Part shown: piece by piece, positions 1 to 8,524 of the stretch
How positions within the stretch are numbered: position 1 is the stretch's first letter
Layout of the letters: the number at the start of each line of letters is the position of its first letter
NCBI GenBank assembly: GCA_002727275.1
Contig: PBWO01000039.1
Span: 1 to 53,952, forward strand
DNA: 53,952 nucleotides
Direction of reading: 5' to 3'
From: Methanobacteriota archaeon
GTDB lineage: Archaea > Thermoplasmatota > Poseidoniia > Poseidoniales > Thalassarchaeaceae
Translations under genes and position numbers: made by a program
The notes under the pieces: model-generated
What the model was told of the DNA's origin: nothing
The model's database searches: none
Seen by the model: only the letters and a program-made list of their open reading frames with translations

Positions 1-414
1 CACAGCAAACAACCACGATAATGGCACAATGAACGAGAGAATATGGAATATCAAAACAGACAAGGTGAGCGTCCCATCTTTGTATCGTTGCCAAGTAAGC
101 CCGACTAGATAGACCGCGTATAGCGGCAGGAACACAAAAAGACACGCACCACTACTGAGGAAAATAGAGTATCCGGCGAATGCGTCTGAGCCCAATGATG
201 TCAGAAATAACATAAAAACCACAAATGGCACATATGCCAAAGCAATCTTAGGAATCAACAAAAGATCTGGTATGATTTCTTGACCATCTTCATCAGGCGT
301 TACTGAATAAGCAATTTTTTCTTCTGGCAAACCTCCCTTATGACGGAGGCAATAACCAGTTGTCCTAAATTCTAGGGCATTACAACCTTCGAATGCACAC
401 TTCCTTTCGCCCAC
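1..414 (-). CDS. Zinc-motif membrane protein, partial (cut by window start)
   Basis: I do not recognise the family. The reading frame runs open off the left edge, so the C-terminus is missing. From a GTG at 414 the N-terminus has a compact Cys/His motif, C-x4-C-x10-C-x2-H within about the first 25 residues, which looks like a small zinc-binding knuckle. A short hydrophilic linker follows, then at least three hydrophobic segments, so this is a cytosolic zinc motif joined to a multi-pass membrane domain. An in-frame stop lies a few codons upstream of the GTG, and no in-frame ATG precedes the zinc motif, which fixes the start. No Shine-Dalgarno is obvious. Confidence 0.65.
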   Translation of the reverse strand, partial: MGERKCAFEGCNALEFRTTGYCLRHKGGLPEEKIAYSVTPDEDGQEIIPDLLLIPKIALAYVPFVVFMLFLTSLGSDAFAGYSIFLSSGACLFVFLPLYAVYLVGLTWQRYKDGTLTLSVLIFHILSFIVPLSWLFAV

Positions 415-471
415 ATTAACGGCTGACTTTGTTCACAGATAGGCTTTGCTATCCCCTCAATCTTCCCTGCC

Positions 472-774
472 CTAGTTGATGCGATTACTCTTCTTCGGGT
501 GCGGAGTATCTTTCCTAGTTACTCTAGTCCAAATGCTAAGCACAATAGCCAATGCAACCATTGCAAATACACCAGCAAGAACATATGACCACCAGTAATT
601 TCCAAGTCTTTCAACCACTGAAAAGCATACTATTGCGGGTAATGCGACAATTTGGAAAAGGATAAATCCACTTGGGCCATCATATAACCTCCCCCAGACC
701 TCTAATATTGCCTTTGAACGAGGTTTATTCCTCCATTTTTCCAATTTGGCGTCTACCTTCTCGGCCCAATTCAT
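472..774 (-). CDS. Small two-TM membrane protein, hypothetical
   Basis: A 100-residue protein of unrecognised family. The first 35 residues are charged and amphipathic. Two hydrophobic segments follow at about residues 36-54 and 62-82, then a basic, Lys/Arg-rich tail that should stay in the cytosol. The spacer upstream holds an AT-rich octamer (RC GTGATTAA, 797-804) at -30 to -23 from the ATG, matching the TATA position seen at better supported genes here. It runs in the same direction as the partial zinc-motif gene 57 nt downstream. Confidence 0.6.
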   Translation of the reverse strand: MNWAEKVDAKLEKWRNKPRSKAILEVWGRLYDGPSGFILFQIVALPAIVCFSVVERLGNYWWSYVLAGVFAMVALAIVLSIWTRVTRKDTPHPKKSNRIN

Positions 775-917
775 ACCTAATCCTCCGAATGCCCCTTAAT
801 CACGATACGTCATTAAGGATGCCCCGGATTGCAGATACTTCACAAAGTAACCGTGTTCCCGACATACCCTACTCAATATTACGAATTAGCCATAGAGGAT
901 TACTCTATGAGAAGGAC

Positions 918-1088
918 GTGGAGAAAGAGGGCCTGCCATTACCATCCCATCAAATAATTGGGCTTTCACTATTAGGCGTAATTCTTGTATCTCCAATAGT
1001 AGGGAGATCATTCCTCTATTTCTTACTAGGTACCTGGCTTCTTCAGACAATAGTAATCATTACTTTCTATCCAAAAAATAGGGAATAA
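918..1088 (+). CDS. Possible 56-aa two-TM microprotein
   Basis: A short hydrophobic reading frame, from a GTG at 918, with two likely membrane segments joined by a short polar turn and ending in a basic tail. The frame stays open much further upstream, and an ATG at 819 is an alternative start. The extra residues from that ATG look like random translation and lie close to the divergent gene at 774. It ends 10 nt before the convergent DoxX-like gene. No family is recognised and coding status is uncertain. Confidence 0.35.
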   Translation: MEKEGLPLPSHQIIGLSLLGVILVSPIVGRSFLYFLLGTWLLQTIVIITFYPKNRE

Positions 1089-1098
1089 TCTCCCTTGA

Positions 1099-1521
1099 TT
1101 ATGATTCACGAGAAATCAACAAATCGTTGATATTAGGTCTTACGCCAGGCTTCCACTCTGCAATCCACAAGCTGATCATTATCCCAGCTATTTGCGCAAA
1201 TAGTCTGACCACATGGCCCGTGGGAGAGAGAGATGCACCATCTCCTAACTCGACATCATATACCCACATATACAGATTGGCCGGATAAAGTGCCACTAGC
1301 AGGGCGGCACTGGAATAACCTCCAAGTTTCCTAGTCTTGGGCATAATCAAACTCAGTCCGACCGCAATCTCGACAACCCCGCTTACTAGAACCCAGAAGG
1401 TCGCAGAGCCCAGAATTGGAGGCACAATGGGTTCGAACCAACTAGTGTCGGTGAAGTGTAACACCCCTGCATAGGTGAAGAAAAGGCCGCCTGCTATGGC
1501 GAATATGCCGCGCAGATTCAT
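1099..1521 (-). CDS. DoxX-like four-helix membrane protein
   Basis: A 140-residue membrane protein with about four hydrophobic segments. The pattern resembles the DoxX/DUF4267-like group: an early G-rich helix with a following FT/F-E-x-I-V-P-P loop, a helix with E-I-A-V-G-L, and a P-x-N-x-Y-M motif in the third segment. Such proteins are small membrane proteins often tied to redox processes; the exact role is unknown. The ATG at 1521 is preceded by GGAGAT at good spacing, and the upstream folA stop is one base away, so this is the last gene of the plsC-thyA-folA run. The longer frame to 1590 overlaps folA and is rejected. Confidence 0.7.
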   Translation of the reverse strand: MNLRGIFAIAGGLFFTYAGVLHFTDTSWFEPIVPPILGSATFWVLVSGVVEIAVGLSLIMPKTRKLGGYSSAALLVALYPANLYMWVYDVELGDGASLSPTGHVVRLFAQIAGIMISLWIAEWKPGVRPNINDLLISRES

Positions 1522-1522
1522 G

Positions 1523-2038
1523 TCATCTCCGGGTCCAAATTGAATATGTAGAGTCGTATTCGTTTTTCTCGTCAGAGCCCACCCTCTCAACCACTTCTTC
1601 TAACCACTCGTCTCTGTCCCATTCAGGGAACCTGACTTCTCCACTTCCTGAGGTGTGCACTGTAGTTACATGAATCTCATCAACCCTGTCTAGGAACATC
1701 TCGTAGACCTGAGACCCTCCAATCACCCAGCACTCATCACTTCCCTCGGCATAGGCCAATTCTATTGCTCGGCCAATATACAGGGCGGTCTCGGCTCCCT
1801 CGGCCTCCCAATTTGTATCGCGCGACATCACTATGTTAACGCGCTCTGGAAGCGGCCTGTATGAATCTGGTAGAGAGTCCCAAGTCCTCCTTCCCATTAT
1901 GACTGAGTTGAAACCGTCCGCCTCTGTCAACTCTTTGAAACGAGCCATGTCGCTCGACAACTTCCACGGAAGCTCGTTACCTCTGCCGATGAACCCGTCT
2001 TCATCCATGGCCACAATCATCGCCATTTTCATTGACAC
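1523..2038 (-). CDS. folA: Dihydrofolate reductase
   Basis: Reduces dihydrofolate to tetrahydrofolate with NADPH, regenerating the folate oxidised by thymidylate synthase. At 171 residues it has normal DHFR length. Visible motifs are the N-terminal substrate loop (A-M-D-E-D-G-F-I-G, then L-P-W), the V-I-M-G-R-R-T-W cofactor motif near residue 48, and W-V-I-G-G-S-Q-V-Y in the middle, all classic for FolA. The start follows the thyA stop by three bases, so the two are translationally linked. Met1, Met3 or Met5 could each be the true start. Pairing with ThyA is the expected arrangement, since that enzyme type yields dihydrofolate. Confidence 0.95.
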   Translation of the reverse strand: MSMKMAMIVAMDEDGFIGRGNELPWKLSSDMARFKELTEADGFNSVIMGRRTWDSLPDSYRPLPERVNIVMSRDTNWEAEGAETALYIGRAIELAYAEGSDECWVIGGSQVYEMFLDRVDEIHVTTVHTSGSGEVRFPEWDRDEWLEEVVERVGSDEKNEYDSTYSIWTRR

Positions 2039-2041
2039 ACC

Positions 2042-2836
2042 TCATACAGAGATTGGGGCTGAGATGTGTGGGTGATGATTGTAATCCACTATCTCGATGT
2101 TTTCGTAAGTGAAGTCGTCAATAGATCTAACTTCAGGGTCGAGCCTCAAAGTAGGCAACTCAAGTGGCACGCGTCCAATCTGCTCGCGGGCTTGTTCGAG
2201 GTGGTTGAGATATAGATGACAATCTCCTCCAGTCCAGACGAACTCACCTGGCTCTAAGTCGCAGACCTGAGCCATCATGTAAGTTAGAAGGCTGTATGAA
2301 GAAATATTGAATGGAACGCCGAGGAATGCATCCGCACTCCTTTGGTAGAGTTGGCAGGATAGTTTACCATCATTAACGTAGAACTGGAAGAAGGCATGGC
2401 ATGGCATCAGTGCCATCTCGTCAAGTTCACCCACATTCCACGCTGAGACAATGATGCGACGACTGTTTGGGTTATTCTTGATTAAATCAATGGCATTCTC
2501 TATCTGATCGATTACAGTACCGTCATCGGCCTCCCACTTTCTCCATTGCTTACCGTAGACCGGGCCCAGGTTACCATCCTCATCGGCCCACTCGTTCCAG
2601 ATTCTGACTTTATTCTCTTGCAAGTAACTCACATTGGTGTCACCGGAAAGGAACCATAACAACTCGTGGATTACACTCGGCCAGTGCACTTTCTTGGTAG
2701 TTACTGCAGGTAATCCATCGGACAGATCGAAACGCATTTGGTGCCCGAAAACAGAGATTGTGCCAGTTCCTGTACGGTCACCTTTCTGTTCACCTTCGGC
2801 TAGAATGCGACGCAGAAAATCAAGATACTCTTGCAT
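2042..2836 (-). CDS. thyA: Thymidylate synthase (ThyA type)
   Basis: Methylates dUMP to dTMP using methylene-tetrahydrofolate. At 264 residues it equals the E. coli enzyme in length and is nearly colinear with it. The catalytic Cys146 lies in the P-C-H-A-F-F-Q motif, the R-T-G-T-G phosphate-binding loop is at about residues 21-25, and the dUMP-binding R-S-A-D-A-F-L-G-x-P-F-N stretch follows. GGAGG sits just before the ATG. It lies between plsC (53 nt upstream) and folA (3 nt downstream). The close match to a bacterial ThyA in an archaeal background suggests an old transfer from bacteria. Confidence 0.97.
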   Translation of the reverse strand: MQEYLDFLRRILAEGEQKGDRTGTGTISVFGHQMRFDLSDGLPAVTTKKVHWPSVIHELLWFLSGDTNVSYLQENKVRIWNEWADEDGNLGPVYGKQWRKWEADDGTVIDQIENAIDLIKNNPNSRRIIVSAWNVGELDEMALMPCHAFFQFYVNDGKLSCQLYQRSADAFLGVPFNISSYSLLTYMMAQVCDLEPGEFVWTGGDCHLYLNHLEQAREQIGRVPLELPTLRLDPEVRSIDDFTYENIEIVDYNHHPHISAPISV

Positions 2837-2889
2837 AGGCCTCCTGTGCTGTGCGTCGGTAGTCCATCAAGGATGCGGCTGATGTTCCA

Positions 2890-3651
2890 CTAGGGTGCGC
2901 CCATCAGACGCATAGTCTCAATCAACTGGTCTGTGAATCTACGATACAAATTACCCATCTCCTCTTCGGACTTGGACAGCCCCCCTATGTCGCCATCAGA
3001 TAATCCACCTCCCTGCTCTGAAGCAGCCCATTGGGCGAAGGTGATTGTTTCGTCGATATTTACTTCGACTTTCTTCCATGGTCTAACCAATTTACTACCG
3101 GGTCTCATCATATCTTGTGTTCCAATCACAACCATGGTAACTATTGGGACATCTGGGAAGCGAGCTGCTAGCCTAGCTATCCCTGTCTTACCTTGTTGCA
3201 AATAGGGCGGCTCATGCCTCCTGCTACGCGTTCCTTCTGGAAAGATTCCCAAAGCGAGTCCTGCATCCAGGACATCTACGGCTCGGGAAAGGGCATCCCT
3301 AGCACCAGTCTGTCTGTAAGTCTCGATCTGACCGGTACTAGTCATTATGAATCTCTTCAAAGGATTCTCAAAATTTTCCTTTTTAGAAAGAAAGTGGATT
3401 GGTCGGCGGGCCGCCTGAACCATGAATATCGGGTCAAGGTTTGAGACGTGATTACATACGACAATCACCGGACCCTTGCGCGGAATTCTCGAAAGACCAT
3501 GGAACCTTACATCAGTGAAGCTGCGAATCGAAGTAGCAAGGATTGCAATAACCAATTGGTAGAGTGAGGGGGAGCGAAACGAAGTACCAGTTCCCTCTAA
3601 TCCTACTGCTGAGGACAGCGAATTCAATGACTCAGAACTCAGCCCGCTCAT
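2890..3651 (-). CDS. plsC: 1-acyl-glycerol-3-phosphate acyltransferase-like (PlsC family)
   Basis: A PlsC/LPLAT-family membrane-associated acyltransferase. Motif I is N-H-V-S-N-L-D (the catalytic NHx4D), motif III is F-P-E-G-T-R-S, and a P-I-V-x-M stretch forms motif IV, all in the right order and spacing over 253 residues. The N-terminal 45 residues include a hydrophobic segment. In bacteria the enzyme adds an acyl chain to lysophosphatidate. Archaeal membranes use ether-linked isoprenoids, so the substrate here is unclear. An AT-rich octamer (RC ACAATAAG, 3674-3681) lies at -30 to -23 from the ATG at 3651 and supports that start. Probable first gene of a run with thyA and folA. Confidence 0.88.
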   Translation of the reverse strand: MSGLSSESLNSLSSAVGLEGTGTSFRSPSLYQLVIAILATSIRSFTDVRFHGLSRIPRKGPVIVVCNHVSNLDPIFMVQAARRPIHFLSKKENFENPLKRFIMTSTGQIETYRQTGARDALSRAVDVLDAGLALGIFPEGTRSRRHEPPYLQQGKTGIARLAARFPDVPIVTMVVIGTQDMMRPGSKLVRPWKKVEVNIDETITFAQWAASEQGGGLSDGDIGGLSKSEEEMGNLYRRFTDQLIETMRLMGAP

Positions 3652-3673
3652 GCTTGTGGCTGCTCCACGGTTG

Positions 3674-3681
3674 CTTATTGT
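3674..3681 (-). promoter_or_regulatory. TATA-like box for plsC
   Basis: Reading ACAATAAG on the minus strand, 30 to 23 nt before the plsC start codon. The same spacing is seen at the sod, iscA/fdhD and oxidoreductase genes in this window and suggests a leaderless transcript. It is called by pattern and position only. Confidence 0.4.
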
Positions 3682-3728
3682 ATTACTCGGAAGCAGTAGT
3701 TTATGTCTGCGAACCTTTGCCCTATGCC

Positions 3729-4832
3729 ATGGGCAACAGGTCGTCTAAGGCGACCGTGATGCTGACTATACTATTGGTTTCTACCAGTGCTCCTGCAGTA
3801 GCGGGAGAATGGTCTGATGATACTTGGCTTGAGAATATAATCGGACCCGAGAGGCTGGAAAACGGTGACGAGTTTGGGTGTCATGGATACGAAGGTGTTT
3901 CCACAGTTGAGGAGAACTGGGTCATCGAGGCCTGTAAGGACTATCTGATTCAGAGTACGAACGCTTCCAGATGGGGAAGTGCTCCGATTTCATTCGGTGT
4001 AACTGAAACGTTCCTCGATGATGAGACAGCTGAACAATTAGCATCTTCTGGTTTCATGATTGTAGGGGATAAATTGAGCGAGCCTCCCTCAAATGGTCTG
4101 ATTCTTGCCCCGAGAATCACTACCAGTATGGAGAAGGGCGTGGCCAACACCTCTCTAATCGAATCCGCTGAGGAAGACACTCTCGTAAGCATCTATTGGA
4201 GGGCCAGGATAGATGATCTAAGAGTCAGAGAGGACAAGGATGCGATTGCTTGGCTGGAGAATCAACCCTACTGGTTCACAACATGGGGGGAATGGAACTT
4301 ACATCGATTGGCGAGCCAATCGACAACTACCGAACTCGTTGGGAACATAATCACCTCAACCTCTCAAATCGCCAATACTTGGGCCGTACCCGGATCCACT
4401 TTGCTACAATTCGACGCAGAAGTTCTTGTAGCCCCCTATGACTCGTTTGGAGATCCATATCCTGAGATTTCTTCCGATACCAGAAAACTGGAAATTGGCT
4501 GGAGACAAGTCGAGGGTGGAATTCTCCTTACACAAGCTCCCGGCACTACACTAACGATTGAGCTCGATACCGAACCCAATACTATGCTGAGTAATCCAAT
4601 GACGACTTTCAATGATCATCATCATGCCGTCACAATTGTTGGTCATCACACAACCAACCTGTTTCAATGGACTGCTGATTTCGTCAACTCCGAACTCGTA
4701 TTCACATGGCTGATTGAGAGGCCTGCAGGTGTCGAGCAGAGTTGGTTCTTACCTGCTCTAGCACTAACTATACTGATTGCAACTCCGTTGTCAATCATAT
4801 ACCTCATCAAGAAGGACGCAGAATCTCACTAA
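3729..4832 (+). CDS. Secreted, C-terminally anchored surface protein
   Basis: A 367-residue protein with a typical signal peptide from Met at 3729: basic start, hydrophobic stretch, then A-V-A-G as a likely cleavage site. A long, acidic, Trp- and Thr-rich extracellular part follows, with one transmembrane helix near the C-terminus and a short basic tail. Three cysteines lie early in the mature part. I recognise no catalytic domain. The frame is open upstream to 3564, but those residues overlap the divergent plsC and precede the signal peptide, so I reject them. A weak TTTATG element is at -29. The gene ends in a reciprocal 4-bp CTAA overlap with the convergent oxidoreductase. Confidence 0.7.
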   Translation: MGNRSSKATVMLTILLVSTSAPAVAGEWSDDTWLENIIGPERLENGDEFGCHGYEGVSTVEENWVIEACKDYLIQSTNASRWGSAPISFGVTETFLDDETAEQLASSGFMIVGDKLSEPPSNGLILAPRITTSMEKGVANTSLIESAEEDTLVSIYWRARIDDLRVREDKDAIAWLENQPYWFTTWGEWNLHRLASQSTTTELVGNIITSTSQIANTWAVPGSTLLQFDAEVLVAPYDSFGDPYPEISSDTRKLEIGWRQVEGGILLTQAPGTTLTIELDTEPNTMLSNPMTTFNDHHHAVTIVGHHTTNLFQWTADFVNSELVFTWLIERPAGVEQSWFLPALALTILIATPLSIIYLIKKDAESH

Positions 4833-5887
4833 TTCCCAATATCAGGGCCCACGATTCGAACCCTTTCGGATTTCATTGTCTCTACGATTCTAGCGATTAC
4901 ATCGGCACCTAAGGCTTCAGGTGCATGAACTCCCGGAGGCAACATTTCGGAGTCATCAAGCCATGCTTCCACGCAGCAAGCGGTGACCATACCTGTTGCC
5001 CTTGCCATTGAATGCCCATCATCTCCTCCGTGATCTTCAACTTCCCACTCGAGAACCTCTTCATTTATCCCCTGAGCCCTCACTCTCATCCAAGTGAACT
5101 CCGGAATCTTGTGATCGTATGACCATTGGCCAATCAGATCGTTTTCATCCAGTTCTCCAGAATCTCTTGTATCGATAAATTTCTGTATATGGCCAGGCCA
5201 ACGAACTGTATACTCTGACATATCAACTACTGGAATTGATTTCAATACTGAGCGCAACCCGTCGGTCAGAAAAGCCTCCATCTCTCCATGCTCCCCGGTA
5301 TCGACCAAATGTCGCTCACTCAAAGCTGGAAGAATCACTTCCTCTCCTTCTCGAATTACTCTAGCAGGTCTAGTGTATTCTGCAATCACATCAATTGGGG
5401 AGAACGGGGCCATATACTTCCATTCGCCTACTGGGCCGGTTGGATTTCCTCCGACCCAAACTTCCGCTTTCACCAATGGGCCAATTCTTCTGTCGGCAAC
5501 TGCTAGAAACATATTCGATAATCCGTGAGCGATTCCCACATCCCATAGGATTGTTGAACCATAATCTCGAGCCTTTTCATCATCTCTATCTGGGGTGAAC
5601 TTGCTGAAACTAAGGTCCACAACTCGATACCCATCCTCGGCTAGATTGGTTGTAGCCACATGCCCTATGTCCCCTGGGAGCATGTTCACCACCATATCAA
5701 CAGGCCCATTTTCATACAAATGAACTATCTCTTCTATGACATCGCAAGTATGAGCAGTAATCCCATCGATTCCTAGAACTCGATGAGGATGAATATCGTA
5801 GGCGTGAACCTCGTGACCGACAGATGCAAGCCTCTTAGCAACCCATGCACCAACCAATCCAGTTCCCAAGCAATGGATTACTGCCAT
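4829..5887 (-). CDS. Saccharopine dehydrogenase-like NAD(P)-dependent oxidoreductase
   Basis: An N-terminal Rossmann fold with G-x-G-x-x-G at about residues 8-13 and an acidic residue after strand 2, then a C-terminal part typical of the saccharopine dehydrogenase/reductase family (E-Y-T-R-P-A-R, T-V-R-W-P-G-H, P-P-G-V-H-A-P-E). At 352 residues it is a little short for the family. Members act on lysine or polyamine intermediates (saccharopine, carboxynorspermidine); the substrate cannot be chosen from sequence. An ACAAAATA octamer on the minus strand (5910-5917) is at -30 to -23 from the ATG and supports this start. It is convergent with the upstream surface protein gene, overlapping by 4 bp. 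Confidence 0.8.
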   Translation of the reverse strand: MAVIHCLGTGLVGAWVAKRLASVGHEVHAYDIHPHRVLGIDGITAHTCDVIEEIVHLYENGPVDMVVNMLPGDIGHVATTNLAEDGYRVVDLSFSKFTPDRDDEKARDYGSTILWDVGIAHGLSNMFLAVADRRIGPLVKAEVWVGGNPTGPVGEWKYMAPFSPIDVIAEYTRPARVIREGEEVILPALSERHLVDTGEHGEMEAFLTDGLRSVLKSIPVVDMSEYTVRWPGHIQKFIDTRDSGELDENDLIGQWSYDHKIPEFTWMRVRAQGINEEVLEWEVEDHGGDDGHSMARATGMVTACCVEAWLDDSEMLPPGVHAPEALGADVIARIVETMKSERVRIVGPDIGN

Positions 5888-5909
5888 AGTTCCTCGAGGC
5901 GGTTTCCCG

Positions 5910-5917
5910 TATTTTGT
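5910..5917 (-). promoter_or_regulatory. TATA box of the saccharopine dehydrogenase-like gene
   Basis: Minus-strand ACAAAATA lies 22 nt from the ATG at 5887, in an otherwise GC-rich spacer. It is one of the better single-gene examples of the leaderless promoter layout in this window. Confidence 0.5.
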
Positions 5918-5984
5918 CTAATGGTCGCGCTTTGAGGCCCGAGAGCGGCGATGCCTTGATTGAGGGAATCGCTGGCCTAGGGGC

Positions 5985-7361
5985 ATGGCAGGAGGCCGCA
6001 TTGACCCATGGTCGTCCGAGCAGTCGCAAGACTATGCTAGGATAATCGAACAATTTGGCCTCGGTTCAGTGGACATCTCCAGAATCCCTAATCCCAGCAT
6101 GCTACACCGGAGGGGAATTGTGTTTGCACACCGCGATCTCGATGTAGTTCTAGGCTGCATGAAACGTTCCGAACCTTTTGGTGTGCTGACCGGATTGATG
6201 CCCAGCGGCAGAATGCACCTAGGCCACTCTATGGTAATCGATCAAGTCAAGTGGTTTCAAGACCAAGGGGCAGATATCACCGTCACCGTCGCAGACCTTG
6301 AGGCTCTGGCGACCAGAAACACTTCTCTCGAGAATGGCAGAAAAACCGCAATTGAGGAATACGTTCTCAACTACGCTGCATTGGGACTCGATCCTGAGAA
6401 AACCAACGTGTATTTTCAGAGCTCTCGCCCAGAGGTCCAGCGACTTGCATTTACTCTCGGCCGTAGGACCAATCTATCTGAGTTTGAAGCAATTTATGGC
6501 TTTGAGGGAGATACTAATCTCGCACATGTCCAAGCACCACTCGTCCAAGTTGGCGATATCATCCACCCACAACTTGACGAATTCGGTGGACTGCGGCCAA
6601 TTGTGGTGCCTGTAGGTATTGATCAGGATCCTCATCTGAGATTGACTCGCGGCATCGCAGGCAAGACGCATTGGTTTAATGTAAAACCCCGCTCAAAGGG
6701 AGGAGTTACCGTAGCACTATCAATTCAAGATAGTAATCAGACTGCTTTGGGTGTAATTGGAGGTAAAGTAGACGCCGAGGCGAGAAAGGCACTGTTTGAA
6801 CGCATCGCTGCAGCAATCGCCCCATTGGGTTACTCGGATCAGATTGCCAACCATAAACACGGAACTCTGGAGATACCCGGTGCCAGTACTGAGGACATTG
6901 CTAGGATTCGTATGTGCCTACTTGGCCTAGAGCGAGAGATGGGCGGAATGGGGCTGATGCCACCATGCTCTACTTACCACCGCTTCGCAGTCGGACTAAA
7001 TGGTGACAAAATGTCATCTTCTCAGCCCGAGACTACGATATTCATGGACGAATCATTTGAAGATTTGGAGCGTAAGATAAAGCGATCTTTTAGTGGTGGC
7101 CAGCCAACCATTGAGGAACATCGTCGCTTGGGCGGAGACTGCTCTAAGGATGTGGCATTCCAGTATCTACAATTCTTCTTTGAACGCGACGACAATGCTC
7201 TGCTTGAAATCAAATCAGATTATGAGAGTGGCAGAATGTTGGCTGGAGAAATTAAGCAGGTTTGCATCGATAAGGCATGGGACTGGCTACAAGTCCTTGC
7301 CGAACGCAGAGACATGTGGTCAGATAGGTTGGACGAGTTCCTCTCTCCCGATGCTCTCTAG
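5985..7361 (+). CDS. trpS: Tryptophanyl-tRNA synthetase (archaeal/eukaryotic type)
   Basis: Charges tRNA-Trp with tryptophan. It is a class I synthetase with the HIGH-type motif H-L-G-H at residues 78-81 and K-M-S-S-S near residues 341-345. The N-terminal I-D-P-W motif and the P-S-G-R-M-H-L-G-H context are those of the archaeal and eukaryotic TrpRS subgroup, as is the length of 458 residues. It ends in a palindromic CTAG that gives a TAG stop to this gene and to the convergent ZPR1 gene. No clear TATA box is at -30, so a longer leader is possible. Confidence 0.95.
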   Translation: MAGGRIDPWSSEQSQDYARIIEQFGLGSVDISRIPNPSMLHRRGIVFAHRDLDVVLGCMKRSEPFGVLTGLMPSGRMHLGHSMVIDQVKWFQDQGADITVTVADLEALATRNTSLENGRKTAIEEYVLNYAALGLDPEKTNVYFQSSRPEVQRLAFTLGRRTNLSEFEAIYGFEGDTNLAHVQAPLVQVGDIIHPQLDEFGGLRPIVVPVGIDQDPHLRLTRGIAGKTHWFNVKPRSKGGVTVALSIQDSNQTALGVIGGKVDAEARKALFERIAAAIAPLGYSDQIANHKHGTLEIPGASTEDIARIRMCLLGLEREMGGMGLMPPCSTYHRFAVGLNGDKMSSSQPETTIFMDESFEDLERKIKRSFSGGQPTIEEHRRLGGDCSKDVAFQYLQFFFERDDNALLEIKSDYESGRMLAGEIKQVCIDKAWDWLQVLAERRDMWSDRLDEFLSPDAL

Positions 7362-7942
7362 GCGAAATCACTTGAGTCGAATACCGGGACCATTGGCCCT
7401 GAATCTAGTAATGTCAACTCTTCTTCAGAAAGCTCTCTGGGAATCGCATCTTCATGCAAAATTTGACTGTGCCCTAGAGGATCTAGCAATTGCAGTTCAA
7501 TTGATGCATCACCATCTCTGACTTTCTCTAACTCTTCCAATAGTTCAGTACATTTCCCAACAATTTCATCTTCTGCATCCCTCATTAGGGTCTCAATAAC
7601 ATCTTTGAATCTAATCAGAACTCCTTCGATATTCGAGACATAACCCGTAGAAGCCCCGCCAGGGGAGGCTTCCAAATCCAACTGAACTAGTCTCACTGTG
7701 CAAGAGCCTGAACGGACAATGCGCGTAGACATGTGGTCCGGTGAATCAATTTGCAGACTCCAAGAACCAGGCTTCCTTCCTTCGGCAGGAATGAAATCCG
7801 TGTGCTTCCATCCGCATGCGTCGCAAACAACAGTTAGTTGAGTATGCTCACCGAAATAAGGAATTTCAGTTGTATGTGCAATCATAGTAAGGCCACTCGG
7901 AGAGTGGCACACCGGACAGGGTTGCTCAATCGTACTCTCCAT
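7358..7942 (-). CDS. ZPR1-type zinc finger protein
   Basis: A 194-residue single-repeat ZPR1-family protein. An N-terminal C-x2-C pair and a second C-x2-C pair about 28 residues later form the four-Cys zinc finger, followed by a beta-rich domain with the signature G-Y-V-S-N-I-E-G. Eukaryotic ZPR1 binds translation elongation factor 1A; archaeal members have one copy of the finger-plus-domain unit and an uncertain role. The ATG at 7942 follows the sepF stop by a few bases; the longer frame to 7996 would overlap sepF and is rejected. Probably co-transcribed with sepF. Confidence 0.88.
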   Translation of the reverse strand: MESTIEQPCPVCHSPSGLTMIAHTTEIPYFGEHTQLTVVCDACGWKHTDFIPAEGRKPGSWSLQIDSPDHMSTRIVRSGSCTVRLVQLDLEASPGGASTGYVSNIEGVLIRFKDVIETLMRDAEDEIVGKCTELLEELEKVRDGDASIELQLLDPLGHSQILHEDAIPRELSEEELTLLDSGPMVPVFDSSDFA

Positions 7943-7949
7943 GTTATCC

Positions 7950-8366
7950 TCAGTAGTACGTAGGGGATCCTCTTTCGGGCCCCTTGACACTCTCAAAATC
8001 GTTCGGCAGTAGGAGCAGTCTTGTATCGCCTAATCTGACAACTTCTCCAGAAATATCCTCTTCGACGAAATCACGAATTCTTTCAACCGCGGTTTGCAAT
8101 TCTAGTTCGCGGGCGAGAAGATTACTCATCTCTACGATTACTAAATCTCCATCAGAAACCCAATCCATCACCTTAGATACTCCAGTAATGTCATCAAGTG
8201 AGGCTCGGTGAACTATAGCATCTCTGATTCCTCTAGGTACGGGTGCATCAGGATAACGCTCACCTAAGTCGTGATAGTTCTGACCTGGCTCTAAGTCGTA
8301 GCTTGGAGCATCATCCACACTGGGCATCTCTATCCAGCGTGGCTCACTACTATCATCCCTATGCAT
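7950..8366 (-). CDS. sepF: SepF-like cell division protein
   Basis: SepF anchors FtsZ filaments to the membrane in many archaea and Gram-positive bacteria. The C-terminal half has the SepF core pattern: G-D-L-V-I-V-E-M-S followed by L-A-R-E-L-E-L, a helix with V-E-R-I-R-D-F-V, and G-E-V-V-R-L-G-D-T-R-L-L-L-L-P. Its 138 residues fit the family. The N-terminal part is acidic and low in order. It is the first gene of a two-gene unit with ZPR1, divergent from psmB. Confidence 0.85.
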   Translation of the reverse strand: MHRDDSSEPRWIEMPSVDDAPSYDLEPGQNYHDLGERYPDAPVPRGIRDAIVHRASLDDITGVSKVMDWVSDGDLVIVEMSNLLARELELQTAVERIRDFVEEDISGEVVRLGDTRLLLLPNDFESVKGPERGSPTYY

Positions 8367-8524
8367 GACAGGGCGCCATTACGCGTTGTCTTGACTTCTG
8401 CGGTTCAGTATCATCGCAAATCACGATTAGACTACATTGTGACTATATCCAGTCTGCAACCCCGTCGCATTGATAAGGGTCCTGAACCGAGAACCGTTTG
8501 CTGGGACTTCAGCAAGGTGAAATC

